Shown here one piece after another: positions 1 through 9,655 of a stretch of 33,286 nucleotides of DNA. Every line of letters begins with the position of its first letter. Position 1 is the first letter of the stretch. This stretch comes from an uncultured Phocaeicola sp. (GTDB lineage Bacteria > Bacteroidota > Bacteroidia > Bacteroidales > Bacteroidaceae), in the NCBI GenBank assembly GCA_944321015.1, contig CALUJS010000030.1, positions 1 to 33,286 on the forward strand. Reading direction: 5' to 3'. Both the position numbers and the translations under genes were made by a program. Below the pieces are notes generated by a model that was given only the letters and a program-made list of their open reading frames with translations, was not told the DNA's origin and ran no database searches.

Positions 1-1162
<1,162 letters not shown>

Positions 1163-1202
1163 TTACCTTATATTATTACATTAACCCATTCATTATCGGC
1201 TG

Positions 1203-1210
1203 CAAAGGTA
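1203..1210 (-). promoter_or_regulatory. Putative -7 box of the ABC-F gene
   Basis: Read on the minus strand this is TACCTTTG, matching the Bacteroidetes -7 consensus TAnnTTTG, 47 bp upstream of the ABC-F start codon. No clear TTTG -33 box lies at the usual 19-21 bp spacing. Confidence 0.5.
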
Positions 1211-1254
1211 AACAAAAAACAGTGCCAAGCTGACAGTATTCCGACAAATTTAGC

Positions 1255-1262
1255 TACTTTTG
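1255..1262 (+). promoter_or_regulatory. Putative -7 box for grpE-dnaJ
   Basis: TACTTTTG matches TAnnTTTG. It leaves a leader of roughly 110 nt before grpE. The leader contains a 7-bp hairpin (TGTCGTT/AACGACA, about 1317-1342) and a short direct repeat GGCAAAGATT. No CIRCE-like inverted repeat was seen. Confidence 0.5.
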
Positions 1263-1381
1263 CAAAATACCCGGGCAAAGATTCTCCCGTGGCAAAGATT
1301 TTGTAGAAAGCATCCGTGTCGTTCAGCCCTGCCGAAACGACATACCCTGCAATCCGAAATAATAAATAAAACGATACAGAC

Positions 1382-1969
1382 ATGAATTCAACAGTAGACG
1401 AAAACATGGAACAAGAGAAAGCAAACACCGAAGAACAACTCAACGAAACAGCCTCGCAAGAACAGGCTGCCGAGTGTGCAACGGAAGAAAAAGAGCTTTC
1501 TGCCGAAGAGCAATTGCAGCAACGTCTGACGGAAGCCGAAGCCCGCATAGCCGAAATACAGGACAAGTATCTGCGGTTGTCGGCCGAATTTGACAACTAC
1601 CGCAAACGCACAATGAAGGAAAAGGCCGACATCATCAAGAACGCGGCCGAAAAAACCATCACAGCCATACTCCCCGTATTGGACGACATGGAGCGGGCCA
1701 TTGCCAACATGCAAAAGTCCGACGACGCGAAAGCATTGCTCGAAGGTGTCGAGCTGATCAACACCAAGTTTCTGAAAGTGCTGGCTCAGGAAGGCTTGAA
1801 CAAGATAGAAACCGAAGGAGCCGATTTCAACACCGACTACCACGAAGCCATCGCCATGATTCCGGCACCCAGCGAAGACCAAAAAGGCAAGGTGCTCGAT
1901 TGTGTTCAAACCGGCTACAAGCTGAATGACAAAGTAATACGTCATGCCAAAGTAGCCGTGGCACAATAA
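1382..1969 (+). CDS. grpE: GrpE, nucleotide exchange factor of DnaK
   Basis: 195 residues. GrpE is the cytoplasmic co-chaperone that releases ADP from DnaK (Hsp70). The N-terminal ~60 residues are acidic and Glu/Gln-rich. A long helix follows ([26 protein letters not shown]), the dimerising coiled coil of the family, and then the compact C-terminal domain ending [14 protein letters not shown], where the family usually has a beta-wing of the form LxxRVIRPAKVxVS. An alternative start is Met-9 (1406, [11 protein letters not shown]); neither start has a Shine-Dalgarno sequence, so the N-terminus is uncertain by eight residues. dnaJ follows 35 bp downstream on the same strand, so the two form an operon; dnaK is not in the window. 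Confidence 0.95.
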   Translation: MNSTVDENMEQEKANTEEQLNETASQEQAAECATEEKELSAEEQLQQRLTEAEARIAEIQDKYLRLSAEFDNYRKRTMKEKADIIKNAAEKTITAILPVLDDMERAIANMQKSDDAKALLEGVELINTKFLKVLAQEGLNKIETEGADFNTDYHEAIAMIPAPSEDQKGKVLDCVQTGYKLNDKVIRHAKVAVAQ

Positions 1970-2004
1970 ACCCATACACACAACCGCTAAAGAAGGAGAA
2001 TTTT

Positions 2005-3168
2005 ATGGCAAAAAGAGATTATTATGAAGTGCTCGGTGTCGACAAAAGCGCCAGCGCCGACGAAATAAAAAAGGCATACCGGAAGAAAGCCATCCAGTAT
2101 CACCCCGACAAGAATCCCGGCGACAAAGAAGCCGAGGAAAAGTTCAAGGAGGCCGCCGAAGCATACGAGGTGCTCAGCAACCCGGACAAGCGCGCACGCT
2201 ATGACCAGTTCGGACACGAAGGACTGAACGGCACCGGCGGATTCGGAGGCGGATACAGCGGCGGAGGCATGTCGATGGACGACATATTCTCCATGTTCGG
2301 CGACATATTCGGCGGTCATGGCGGATTTGGCGGCTTCGGTGGATTCGGCCGAGGCGCTTCCCAGAGCGGACAACGCAAATTCCGTGGCTCCGACCTGCGC
2401 GTCAAAGTGAAGCTCTCGTTGAAAGACATCGCCAACGGAACGACCAAGAAATTCAAGCTGAAGAAATATGTACCCTGCTCCCATTGCCACGGCACCGGCG
2501 CAGAAGGCAACAGCGGAACGGAGACGTGTCCCACATGTAAGGGAAGCGGACACATTCTGCGTACGCAGCAAAGCATCTTCGGCATGATGCAGACCCAGAG
2601 CGTTTGTCCGCAATGCAACGGCGAAGGAAGAATCATCAAGAACAAATGTAAAGAATGCGGAGGCGAAGGCATTGTCTACGGCGAGGAAGTGGTGGAAGTT
2701 AAGATTCCCGCCGGCGTGGCCGAGGGCATGCAGCTCTCCATGAACGGAAAAGGAAATGCCGGAAGACACAACGGAATCAACGGCGACCTGCTCATACAGA
2801 TTGAGGAAGAACCGCATCCCGAACTCATCCGCGATGAAAACGACCTCATCTACAACCTGCTGCTGAGCATTCCGACGGCAACTTTGGGAGGCACGGCCGA
2901 GATACCGACCATCGACGGACATGCCAAAGTGAAAATCGAGCCAGGGACCCAACCGGGCAAAGTGCTTCGCCTGCGTGGCAAAGGATTACCCAGCGTCAAC
3001 GGCTACGGAACGGGCGACTTGCTGGTCAACGTAAGCGTATACATCCCCGAAACGCTGTCAAGGGACGAAAAGAACCAGATGGAAAAGCTGCAGGAGTCGC
3101 CCAACTTCAAGCCCAACCCTGGCATCAAGGAAAAGATCTTCCGCAAGTTCAAGAACTTCTTCGACTAA
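2005..3168 (+). CDS. dnaJ: DnaJ (Hsp40), type I J-domain co-chaperone
   Basis: 387 residues, the usual length. DnaJ delivers unfolded clients to DnaK and stimulates its ATPase. The order of domains is canonical. The J domain occupies residues 1-70 with the essential HPD (in YHPDKNPGD). A Gly/Phe-rich region follows (about 75-120, [12 protein letters not shown]). The zinc region carries four CxxCxGxG-type motifs ([32 protein letters not shown]). The C-terminal substrate-binding domains end the protein. The start codon follows AAGGAG at 1992-1997, a stronger Shine-Dalgarno sequence than most genes here have. A strong terminator follows the gene. Confidence 0.98.
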   Translation: MAKRDYYEVLGVDKSASADEIKKAYRKKAIQYHPDKNPGDKEAEEKFKEAAEAYEVLSNPDKRARYDQFGHEGLNGTGGFGGGYSGGGMSMDDIFSMFGDIFGGHGGFGGFGGFGRGASQSGQRKFRGSDLRVKVKLSLKDIANGTTKKFKLKKYVPCSHCHGTGAEGNSGTETCPTCKGSGHILRTQQSIFGMMQTQSVCPQCNGEGRIIKNKCKECGGEGIVYGEEVVEVKIPAGVAEGMQLSMNGKGNAGRHNGINGDLLIQIEEEPHPELIRDENDLIYNLLLSIPTATLGGTAEIPTIDGHAKVKIEPGTQPGKVLRLRGKGLPSVNGYGTGDLLVNVSVYIPETLSRDEKNQMEKLQESPNFKPNPGIKEKIFRKFKNFFD

Positions 3169-3190
3169 TCACCCGAAGGCAACAGAAGAA

Positions 3191-3236
3191 CAAGAGGATG
3201 AAGCCCGTCACAAAGGTTCCATCCTCTTGTTTTTTG
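3191..3236 (+). terminator. Intrinsic terminator after dnaJ
   Basis: The inverted repeat CAAGAGGATG (3191-3200) / CATCCTCTTG (3220-3229) is perfect and is followed by TTTTTTG. It lies between the convergent dnaJ and AraC-type genes. Confidence 0.9.
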
Positions 3237-3277
3237 TTTGTTTCACCCCGCCCGTCTCCGTGCAATCCGGCCAGGAA

Positions 3278-4990
3278 CTATTTCCTTTGACGGGAAGCAT
3301 TACGATACTCGGAAGGAGTAAGGTTGTACTTGTCCTTAAAGATGCGCATGAATTGGCGAGGCGTGCTGTATCCCGCCTGCATGGCAACAGTTTCCACCTT
3401 CATGTCGGGACAATCACGCAATAAAGCACAGGCATACTCCAAGCGCATGTCGCGCACATATCCAACGAGAGTAGTTCCCTTGAGAACCTGCAAGGAAGCG
3501 TTCAGCTTCTTTTGCCGCACGGCAAGTTGACGGGCTATTTGTTCCATGGTAAGGTCGCTGTCACGAAAACGGTCGTTCTCCTTGAGAAAAGCCTGCAGTT
3601 TTGCCAGCAAAGCCACATCGGCCTCGTCTTCCTTGTCCTTCCCGTCCGGCACAACAGAAGAGCGGGTGACCGAAAACATCTGTTCCTCCGCCCGGCGTTC
3701 CTTTTGGCGATTCTCTTCCATCTGCCGGTAGAGGAAGTCAATATTATGCTTTTGCCGTCTCCACAACACCAATGTCAAGACAAGTCCGGCCGCAATGAGA
3801 AAGGCCAAAGAGGCAATGATTACCAGTCGCAGACGATTTGCTTCCAGTTCCGCTTGTTGGGCTTCGATGGCAATGTTCTTCAATTCGCTCTCGTATGCCA
3901 TAAGGAAATCCGTACCGGCATTTCTATCGGCATACCCGGCCAGTCTGTCTCCCATCTCCATACCTTTCATTGTCCAGCCGAATGCTTCATCCCGCCGCCC
4001 GTTTACAGCCAAAATGTGCACCCACTGCCAAAGCATATGCATGGCAAACTTGGTCGGTCTCTCCTTCACACAGTTTTCCAATGCCGGCACGACGATGCGT
4101 TCATAGTCATCATAGCGGCGGGTATTAAAAAGATAATCGGCCACCTCGCAAGTGACATCGACCGAATGCACCAACTCCCGATACAGCACCATACCCTTTT
4201 CAAACCACATGTTGCCGTCCTTCCCCAAGTCAAGGCAGATATTGGCAAGCCGAAGGTAGTTGTTAAGGCGTTCTGTTTTGAATCCGTTGACATCCATACC
4301 ATTGCCGCCCTGGCGTTCTTCCTGCGCCAAACGGTCAAGGAACTGCATGGCGTAATCATACGCCTCTTCAGGCATTCCGGCCTCACGGCATATCTGAATC
4401 TTCGTATCAAGGGAAAAATAATAGAGCAAAAGGGCATTAAACTGTTCATTTTCAGTCTCCGGATGAGATTGCTCCATGATGAAAAGAGCACTGTCGGCTT
4501 TCGCCAAGGCCCGGCGGGGATTGTCTGTATGTCCCAGAGCTTGTGCCTCATAAATGTGCGCCAATGCTGAAAAAGTTGGTTGGTCGGCTTCCAAGCTCAT
4601 CATCATGGCATATTTCCCCTGTAGCGCATAGTTTCCCGTGGCATAGAAAGATTCACACAGGCTCTGGTATGCAATAAGCCTCCAAGTCTTATCGTCATCC
4701 CGTGGAGCGGCCAGAGCGGCATAGGCATGTTTTTGCGCATTGTGATGGTCGCCTTTTCTAAGATATATAAGCGACTCCACCGCCTCCAGATGCACTTGGC
4801 TGCAGGACTTCCATCCCGAAGCCTCACAATGGCTGCGCAAGGTGCCGATGTGCCGCAAGGCAGCCTCAGCATCGGTAACGTAGAGTTTGTCGATGGAATC
4901 AATGCTTATCACAACCTCTTGGGAAAAGCCCCAAGCAGGCAACAGCAGAAACATCACCACCATACAAATCCTGTGCAGATAGTCTTTCAT
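3278..4990 (-). CDS. Membrane-anchored AraC-family regulator with a TPR-like sensor region
   Basis: 570 residues. Residues 1-23 form a signal peptide (VVMFLLLPAWGFSQ). Residues ~30-375 are helical, with repeated Ala/Tyr/Leu patterns like tetratricopeptide repeats, and would lie in the periplasm. Residues ~387-410 form a transmembrane helix (LRLVIIASLAFLIAAGLVL), followed by a charged coiled-coil stretch. Residues ~458-567 are an AraC-type double helix-turn-helix (DLTMEQIARQL near the first, VETVAMQAGYSTPRQFMRIF for the second). This resembles the output half of Bacteroidetes hybrid two-component sensors but has no kinase or receiver domain, so it probably links a periplasmic signal directly to DNA. 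It starts at ATG 4990 after GGAAAGAGA. It is divergent from the M13 peptidase operon, its most likely target by position (inference). The ligand is unknown. Confidence 0.88.
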   Translation of the reverse strand: MKDYLHRICMVVMFLLLPAWGFSQEVVISIDSIDKLYVTDAEAALRHIGTLRSHCEASGWKSCSQVHLEAVESLIYLRKGDHHNAQKHAYAALAAPRDDDKTWRLIAYQSLCESFYATGNYALQGKYAMMMSLEADQPTFSALAHIYEAQALGHTDNPRRALAKADSALFIMEQSHPETENEQFNALLLYYFSLDTKIQICREAGMPEEAYDYAMQFLDRLAQEERQGGNGMDVNGFKTERLNNYLRLANICLDLGKDGNMWFEKGMVLYRELVHSVDVTCEVADYLFNTRRYDDYERIVVPALENCVKERPTKFAMHMLWQWVHILAVNGRRDEAFGWTMKGMEMGDRLAGYADRNAGTDFLMAYESELKNIAIEAQQAELEANRLRLVIIASLAFLIAAGLVLTLVLWRRQKHNIDFLYRQMEENRQKERRAEEQMFSVTRSSVVPDGKDKEDEADVALLAKLQAFLKENDRFRDSDLTMEQIARQLAVRQKKLNASLQVLKGTTLVGYVRDMRLEYACALLRDCPDMKVETVAMQAGYSTPRQFMRIFKDKYNLTPSEYRNASRQRK

Positions 4991-5138
4991 TCTCTTTCCT
5001 TGTTATTACGACGTGTAAAAGTAACCTTTTTTGAAGAAATACAGACACTGAAAGGGAACTTTTCAAGTGCGCATTTCCATATCATTATCAAGCGCTTGCC
5101 AAAAACGCCATACGAAAAACCAAAAAAGCCACGCACGC

Positions 5139-5168
5139 TTGCCGGCAACAGACTACTTTTGCCGGCAA
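5139..5168. promoter_or_regulatory. Twin palindromic boxes, putative operator
   Basis: TTGCCGGCAA, a perfect 10-bp palindrome, occurs at 5139-5148 and again at 5159-5168. The start-to-start distance is exactly 20 bp, about two helical turns; both copies continue with CA, so 12 bp are repeated. A half-site TTGCC lies at 5096-5100, 43 bp further upstream. The second box overlaps the -7 box of the downstream gene. Binding by the divergently encoded AraC-type protein is inferred from position only. Confidence 0.55.
5154..5161 (+). promoter_or_regulatory. Putative -7 box of the M13 peptidase operon
   Basis: TACTTTTG matches TAnnTTTG and lies 35 bp before the start codon. No TTTG -33 box is seen at normal spacing, which fits a promoter needing an activator. 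It sits between and partly within the twin TTGCCGGCAA boxes. Confidence 0.5.
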
Positions 5169-5196
5169 CAAATTAAATAAATCATTGTAGCAGTTT

Positions 5197-7158
5197 ATGA
5201 CACGAATCGTAATCATGTGGTGTGGAATCATTGCTTTCCTCCTGACAGCTTGCAACGGAGATGAAGTAACGCCACCATCAACCGAAGATGTGAAAGAGTG
5301 GAATCTGGATGCCAATATGGACACGGAGAACTACCGCCCGGGAGACAACTTTTACATGTACTGCATCGGCACCTGGTATAAAAACACCGACTTGAACGGA
5401 AAAGAATCAGCCGGATTACATGACGATGCTGCAACACAAGCAAATGAATGGGAAGAAATCGCAATTCGCGAGTCTGACATCCAAAAATTGTATGACAATG
5501 CAGACCGGGCCGACGAAACCGTGACGCTGGCAGAAGCTGCAATAAAGGAACGACTGTCGCTCATAGGCCAAATCACCACAAAAGAAGAAGGCTGGAAAAC
5601 CTTCGCTCGATTAATCGGCATGGGATATGACAATGTGATTTCATTTGCGGCAATACCCAATGAAGGTTTAATATGTCTGACTACCAATATCCTGACTACC
5701 TGGCCTGATGATGAGTCCAAAGAAGAACAATGGCTGGCGGACATATACGAGCATCTGGGCGAAAGCTCCGAAAACGCCCGACAGAAAGCCGACATCATCA
5801 TTCGCAAACTTAAACAGTTACAAGATGCCAGCGATGGCATCAATCTGTCACTGGACAACTTACGCGAGTATCCCGAAATGCGTGCGGAACTGGTGCCTTT
5901 GCAGAATACGCATTCCCGGGCAACGACTCCGGGATTCTTCCAGACATTGGCTGCCACACTGGGTATCAGCGAAGAACATATCCTTGCCACCGAACAAAAC
6001 AAGAAAGCCCTGCAATCCATAGAAGACTGGACTACAGAAGAACTGAAGGCCGTCATGGAATATTCCATCCTTTCAGATTACAGATACGCCTCTACGGCTT
6101 GGGCAGAAGCTCTGATGGGTGAAGAAGTATGGGACTGGATAAAAACAGAGGTGAACATAAAATACCTGGCATATCCTATTTCCTACGCTTATGCCACCCG
6201 CTATGTCTCTCCGGAACTAAAGGCGAAATTCCTGGGAATATGCGAAGAGATGAGAACCGTATTCAAAAAACGTCTAACAAACTTGGATTGGATGAGCGAA
6301 AGCACCAAACAACGTGCCATCGAGAAGCTGGAAGCCATGCAATTCAATGTGGGCTATCCGGACGAATGGATTGAAGAAGCCCTACCCGACTTCAGCGGCA
6401 ACACGTTTGTGGAGAATGTGATGCAATTGCGCCAAGCCCATTTCAACCTATTGAATCATTTTGCAGGAAAAAGTGCCCAAGAGGGATGTTTCAACATCGC
6501 TATCTCCAGCTTCATGAGCAGTCTTTCATTGGTGAACTGCTTCTACTACCCGGAATTTAACTGCCTCTGCATCTATCCGGCATATATGCTGCCACCCATG
6601 TATAACGAACAGGTTTCAGATGCCTACAATTATGCCGAATTTGCCATAGTGGGACATGAAATCACTCACGGATTCGACAACAACGGATCAAATTATGACA
6701 AGAACGGCGATTACAGAAACTGGTGGACCGTAATGGACAAAATGGCCTTCACGGAGAAATGCCAATCGCTCATCGATTGCTACAACTTGCTGGAAATAAT
6801 GCCCGAGGAAATGCCGGGACAGTATTGTGACGGCGAAAACACATTGGGTGAGAACATTGCCGACTTGGGCGGCGTGGAAATAGCCCATCAGGCATACGTG
6901 GAAAAACTGCAACGAGAAGGTTTCCACGGTGAAGAACTGGAAAAACAGGAAAGACGTTTCTACCAAGGATGGGCGGAAGTGTGGCGGCAAAAGTACACAA
7001 GCGGTTATGCCCAAACGCTACTTGAAGACGTACACGCCCTTCCCAAAGAAAGGGTCAACGGGGTAATGATGAATTGCGACCGCTGGTATGAACTCTTTGA
7101 CGTGCAATGGGGCGACATGTTGTATCTTGCTCCCGAACTGCGGACACATATCTGGTAA
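5197..7158 (+). CDS. M13-family zinc metallopeptidase, lipoprotein (PepO/neprilysin-like)
   Basis: 653 residues. M13 enzymes are zinc endopeptidases cleaving short peptides, here predicted outside the cytoplasm. The N-terminus has a lipoprotein signal (GIIAFLLTAC, lipid Cys-19). The zinc site is HEITH (His-487, Glu-488, His-491) followed by GFDNNG, with the third ligand and its partner in ENIADLGG (Glu-552, Asp-556). The family's substrate-backbone motif NA(F/Y)Y, located before HExxH, reads NCFY here, so Ala is replaced by Cys. The protein ends in a Trp, as is usual for the family. The downstream lipoprotein gene starts 26 bp after the stop, so the two are probably co-transcribed. Catalytic residues are intact; the substrate is unknown. 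Confidence 0.93.
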   Translation: MTRIVIMWCGIIAFLLTACNGDEVTPPSTEDVKEWNLDANMDTENYRPGDNFYMYCIGTWYKNTDLNGKESAGLHDDAATQANEWEEIAIRESDIQKLYDNADRADETVTLAEAAIKERLSLIGQITTKEEGWKTFARLIGMGYDNVISFAAIPNEGLICLTTNILTTWPDDESKEEQWLADIYEHLGESSENARQKADIIIRKLKQLQDASDGINLSLDNLREYPEMRAELVPLQNTHSRATTPGFFQTLAATLGISEEHILATEQNKKALQSIEDWTTEELKAVMEYSILSDYRYASTAWAEALMGEEVWDWIKTEVNIKYLAYPISYAYATRYVSPELKAKFLGICEEMRTVFKKRLTNLDWMSESTKQRAIEKLEAMQFNVGYPDEWIEEALPDFSGNTFVENVMQLRQAHFNLLNHFAGKSAQEGCFNIAISSFMSSLSLVNCFYYPEFNCLCIYPAYMLPPMYNEQVSDAYNYAEFAIVGHEITHGFDNNGSNYDKNGDYRNWWTVMDKMAFTEKCQSLIDCYNLLEIMPEEMPGQYCDGENTLGENIADLGGVEIAHQAYVEKLQREGFHGEELEKQERRFYQGWAEVWRQKYTSGYAQTLLEDVHALPKERVNGVMMNCDRWYELFDVQWGDMLYLAPELRTHIW

Positions 7159-7184
7159 CTTATAAACATAACAATAGCTTAAAG

Positions 7185-8111
7185 ATGAAACGATTATTTC
7201 AAAACTACCTGGCAATCTGCGGAGCCTTACTACTATGCGTGGGATGCGGAAGCGAAGACCTGACCCAACACGGTTCTTTGCCCTCGTCGATTGCCGACAT
7301 TGAACTGGGAACCACATCAGATGTCCGTCCCGGACAACCCATGACGGCTCAAGTGACATTGCCTGTCGGCGGAGAAAACTACACCGAAATATCATACAGC
7401 TGGCAACACGACGACAATGCGTGGAACGACGCAAGCAACATCGAAGACGGCAAGGCCTATCGCCAGTTTACGGCAGCGGAGACTCCGGGAAACCACAGCC
7501 TGTCTTTCCGCGCACGATATGTCTATCTTGCGCCGGATGTGAACGGAAACCTTTCCGGCGAATTAATCAGCACCGTGAACTACACCGTAGAGACCTGCGA
7601 TGTGTTCAGCTCCAAATGGGGAGACAGCATGGAGAAAACCATCGAGGTTTACCCCCAAACGTCCAAGGTAGATGAAACACAATGCCTGGGCGCCTTCCCC
7701 GACCCGTTTGCATGGAACACGTTCAATCCGGAAAATATCAACCGGTTGTTTCACTTTGAGGAAAACAGACTGACGGAAATCACCGACTTCTTCACCTACA
7801 CATCCAGCAAAGCCGGAGGCTACATCTATAAACTGCAGTCTGCCTGCCTGGATGCGGAAGAATCATACGGATTCACCGTGGTGAGAAGTTACTACCTCAG
7901 TGTCGGCGAAGGCACCTCTTCAACCACCGAAATCAACCTGTTGAAACTCGACGGCGAGGAACGGGATGCCTTGGGAGCACGCATGGCCGAAGGAGGTATC
8001 ACGCTGACCGTGGAACTGACCTCTGCCACATGCGATTTGCGAATGAACGCAGGCCAGGGAGAAAACCAGGGGGAAGTGGACTACATGCGAACATTCACAT
8101 CCAAACCATAG
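7185..8111 (+). CDS. Lipoprotein of unknown function, partner gene of the M13 peptidase
   Basis: 308 residues from ATG 7185; the frame extends upstream into the peptidase gene, but this Met begins a clear lipoprotein signal peptide (MKRLFQNYLAICGALLLCVGC, lipid Cys-21). Residues ~40-150 read like an extracellular beta-sandwich (alternating hydrophobic strands, SYSWQHDDNAW, HSLSFRARYVYLAP), perhaps Ig-like. The rest is rich in aromatic residues and Asp/Glu and matches no family I recognise. Because it follows the M13 peptidase by 26 bp and shares its promoter, it probably acts at the same cell-surface site, but no function can be assigned. Confidence 0.75.
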   Translation: MKRLFQNYLAICGALLLCVGCGSEDLTQHGSLPSSIADIELGTTSDVRPGQPMTAQVTLPVGGENYTEISYSWQHDDNAWNDASNIEDGKAYRQFTAAETPGNHSLSFRARYVYLAPDVNGNLSGELISTVNYTVETCDVFSSKWGDSMEKTIEVYPQTSKVDETQCLGAFPDPFAWNTFNPENINRLFHFEENRLTEITDFFTYTSSKAGGYIYKLQSACLDAEESYGFTVVRSYYLSVGEGTSSTTEINLLKLDGEERDALGARMAEGGITLTVELTSATCDLRMNAGQGENQGEVDYMRTFTSKP

Positions 8112-8135
8112 AAGGGACGCCTGCGCGTCCTGCCA

Positions 8136-8182
8136 CCGGGCACATCGGTCCAAACTGTTCACACAGCCGCCAATGTGCCCGG
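8136..8182. repeat. Inverted repeat in the convergent intergenic region
   Basis: CCGGGCACAT (8136-8145) and ATGTGCCCGG (8173-8182) are perfectly complementary. A smaller hairpin, GGACGC/GCGTCC, precedes it at about 8115-8130. Neither is followed by a T-run. Confidence 0.6.
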
Positions 8183-8193
8183 TCACACAAAAA

Positions 8194-8244
8194 CAAGGAG
8201 ACACGGAACGTATGCCCACCTGCAGCATGCTCCGTGTCTCCTTG
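8194..8244 (-). terminator. Terminator hairpin after the rhamnose mutarotase gene
   Basis: A perfect 14-bp stem, CAAGGAGACACGGA (8194-8207) / TCCGTGTCTCCTTG (8231-8244). On the minus strand it is followed by TTTTTG, so it should terminate transcription from that side; the plus side lacks a good T-run. Confidence 0.75.
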
Positions 8245-8273
8245 CTTATTCTTCCGTTTCGCCGTCCGGCGGC

Positions 8274-8597
8274 TCAATCCAGATGGAACACCTCCTCCAT
8301 CGAGGCCCACCACTCGCCTTCGGCACGGGTGTCCAAAGGCACCTGACAGGGTTCGCAGAAAGTCCACCAGCGTTGCGTTTCAGGGTCGGCAGCCATCTTG
8401 GCCATATCGGCCTCATAGTCCGTGCCCGTATATTCATAATAGCTGAACAGATAACCATCTTTGTAATAGATGCTGTAGTTCTCCAGATTGCAGTCCTTGA
8501 TGGTTTTCTTCACCGACTCCCACACATTGGCATGCAAGCGTTTGTATTCCTCCAGCTTGCCGGGAGCCACTTTGATTACACTTCCGTAACGTTTCAT
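8274..8597 (-). CDS. rhaM: L-rhamnose mutarotase (RhaM family)
   Basis: 107 residues from ATG 8597. The open frame begins further upstream at 8660, but that would add 21 residues absent from the family. RhaM interconverts the alpha and beta anomers of L-rhamnose. The family pattern is clear: EEYKRLHANVW (the His is the conserved catalytic one), NYSIYYKDGYLFSYYEY, then QRWWTFCEPCQ and the ending MEEVFHLD, closely parallel to E. coli RhaM (YiiL). No other rhamnose genes are nearby, so the gene is isolated from its pathway here. It lies 25 bp downstream of the GH73/LysM gene on the same strand and may be read with it. Confidence 0.92.
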   Translation of the reverse strand: MKRYGSVIKVAPGKLEEYKRLHANVWESVKKTIKDCNLENYSIYYKDGYLFSYYEYTGTDYEADMAKMAADPETQRWWTFCEPCQVPLDTRAEGEWWASMEEVFHLD

Positions 8598-8622
8598 TGT
8601 CGTATGTGTTTTATGGTTAGGG

Positions 8623-9516
8623 TTAACGCAACCGAAGATAGTCTCCCACGCGGGGCACATAATCCTCGGTCTTCTTATTCAGTTTATACAGATTCTTCAG
8701 GCGGATGCCATAGGTCTGGGCCACCGAATACATGGACTCGCCGGCCTTCACGCGGTGGATGATGTGCGGCTTGCGGGCACGCCGGTGCTTCTTCTCCAGA
8801 TAGACGATGTCGCCCGCGCGGAAACGATAGTCTTTGTAAAGGTCGTTGTACTTGCGCAGCTTGCGCTTCGAGATTTCAAACTCGTTGGACAGCGACTCAA
8901 ATGTGTCGCCGTCGCGCGCAATAACATAGAGCAGGTCGTTGGCCTTGTAGACCTCGTGCACGAAGCGCACCGGCGAATCATACTTGCGCCGTCCGGACTT
9001 CGTGTCCAGCTTATCCAAGTCATAGAGTTCAATGATGGCTATCAGCTGCTTGGCATAATTGGGGTTGGTTGCATAGCCGGCCTTCTTCAGGCCGCGTGCC
9101 CAACCCTTATAATCGGTGCGTTTCAGCTTGAACAAGGAGGAATAGCGGCCGCGCGTGGTAAGAAAGCGCGAATGGTCCTCGTAGGATTCACGCACGTTCT
9201 TGTAGGCGCGGAAACATTCGTCGCGCGCATCGTCGTCATAATAGACCGTGCGGCCGTTCCATGTGCCCCCGCACTTGATGCCGAAATGATTGTTCGACCG
9301 GCGCGCCAGTTCGCTGCGCCCGGCGCCGCTCTCCAGCAATCCCTGGGCCATCGTGATGCTGGCCGGAATGCCGTAACGCTCCATCTGCTCGATGGCCAGC
9401 TCCTTATACTTGCGGATATAATCTTCATAGGTCTTGGTCCGGGTCTGTGCCTGCAGAGCGGCGGCGCACCACAGGAAACACAGCGCACAGACGAGCCAAT
9501 GGCGGATGTGATTCAT
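8623..9516 (-). CDS. Secreted peptidoglycan hydrolase: GH73 glucosaminidase plus two LysM domains
   Basis: 297 residues from ATG 9516, where a signal peptide begins (MNHIRHWLVCALCFLWCAAALQAQ); longer starts in this frame would run into the cytidine deaminase promoter region. Residues ~30-180 form an N-acetylglucosaminidase domain of the FlgJ/GH73 type, with the catalytic Glu-62 in GLLESGAGRSELA and the family motif NNHFGIKC. Residues ~195-297 hold two LysM motifs (YVIARDGDTFESLSNEF and HRVKAGESMYSVAQTYG) that bind glycan strands. The enzyme would cut glycan in the periplasm during growth or division. Its promoter has both Bacteroidetes boxes. Confidence 0.93.
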   Translation of the reverse strand: MNHIRHWLVCALCFLWCAAALQAQTRTKTYEDYIRKYKELAIEQMERYGIPASITMAQGLLESGAGRSELARRSNNHFGIKCGGTWNGRTVYYDDDARDECFRAYKNVRESYEDHSRFLTTRGRYSSLFKLKRTDYKGWARGLKKAGYATNPNYAKQLIAIIELYDLDKLDTKSGRRKYDSPVRFVHEVYKANDLLYVIARDGDTFESLSNEFEISKRKLRKYNDLYKDYRFRAGDIVYLEKKHRRARKPHIIHRVKAGESMYSVAQTYGIRLKNLYKLNKKTEDYVPRVGDYLRLR

Positions 9517-9540
9517 AGCAACAACGTTTGATGAATGCCA

Positions 9541-9573
9541 CAAAGATAACCGTTTGCCGACGTTCGTCCCAAA
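9541..9573 (-). promoter_or_regulatory. Promoter of the GH73/LysM gene
   Basis: On the minus strand the -33 box TTTG is at 9570-9573 and the -7 box TATCTTTG at 9541-9548, with a 21-bp spacer. Both agree with the Bacteroidetes consensus. Confidence 0.7.
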
Positions 9574-9624
9574 CACGGCGTTTGTTTTTTCACGGTCGGG
9601 AAACACATCTTTCGAGTTTTTGCA

Positions 9625-9632
9625 TAATTTTG
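9625..9632 (+). promoter_or_regulatory. Putative -7 box of cdd
   Basis: TAATTTTG matches TAnnTTTG and lies 23 bp before the start codon. No good -33 box was seen. Confidence 0.5.
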
Positions 9633-9655
9633 CGGGAAACAACATCCATTCCGTC

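Noticed and set aside
1263..1381. CIRCE/HrcA operator before grpE
   Set aside because: The required TTAGCACTC-type inverted repeat is absent; only a short unrelated hairpin is present.
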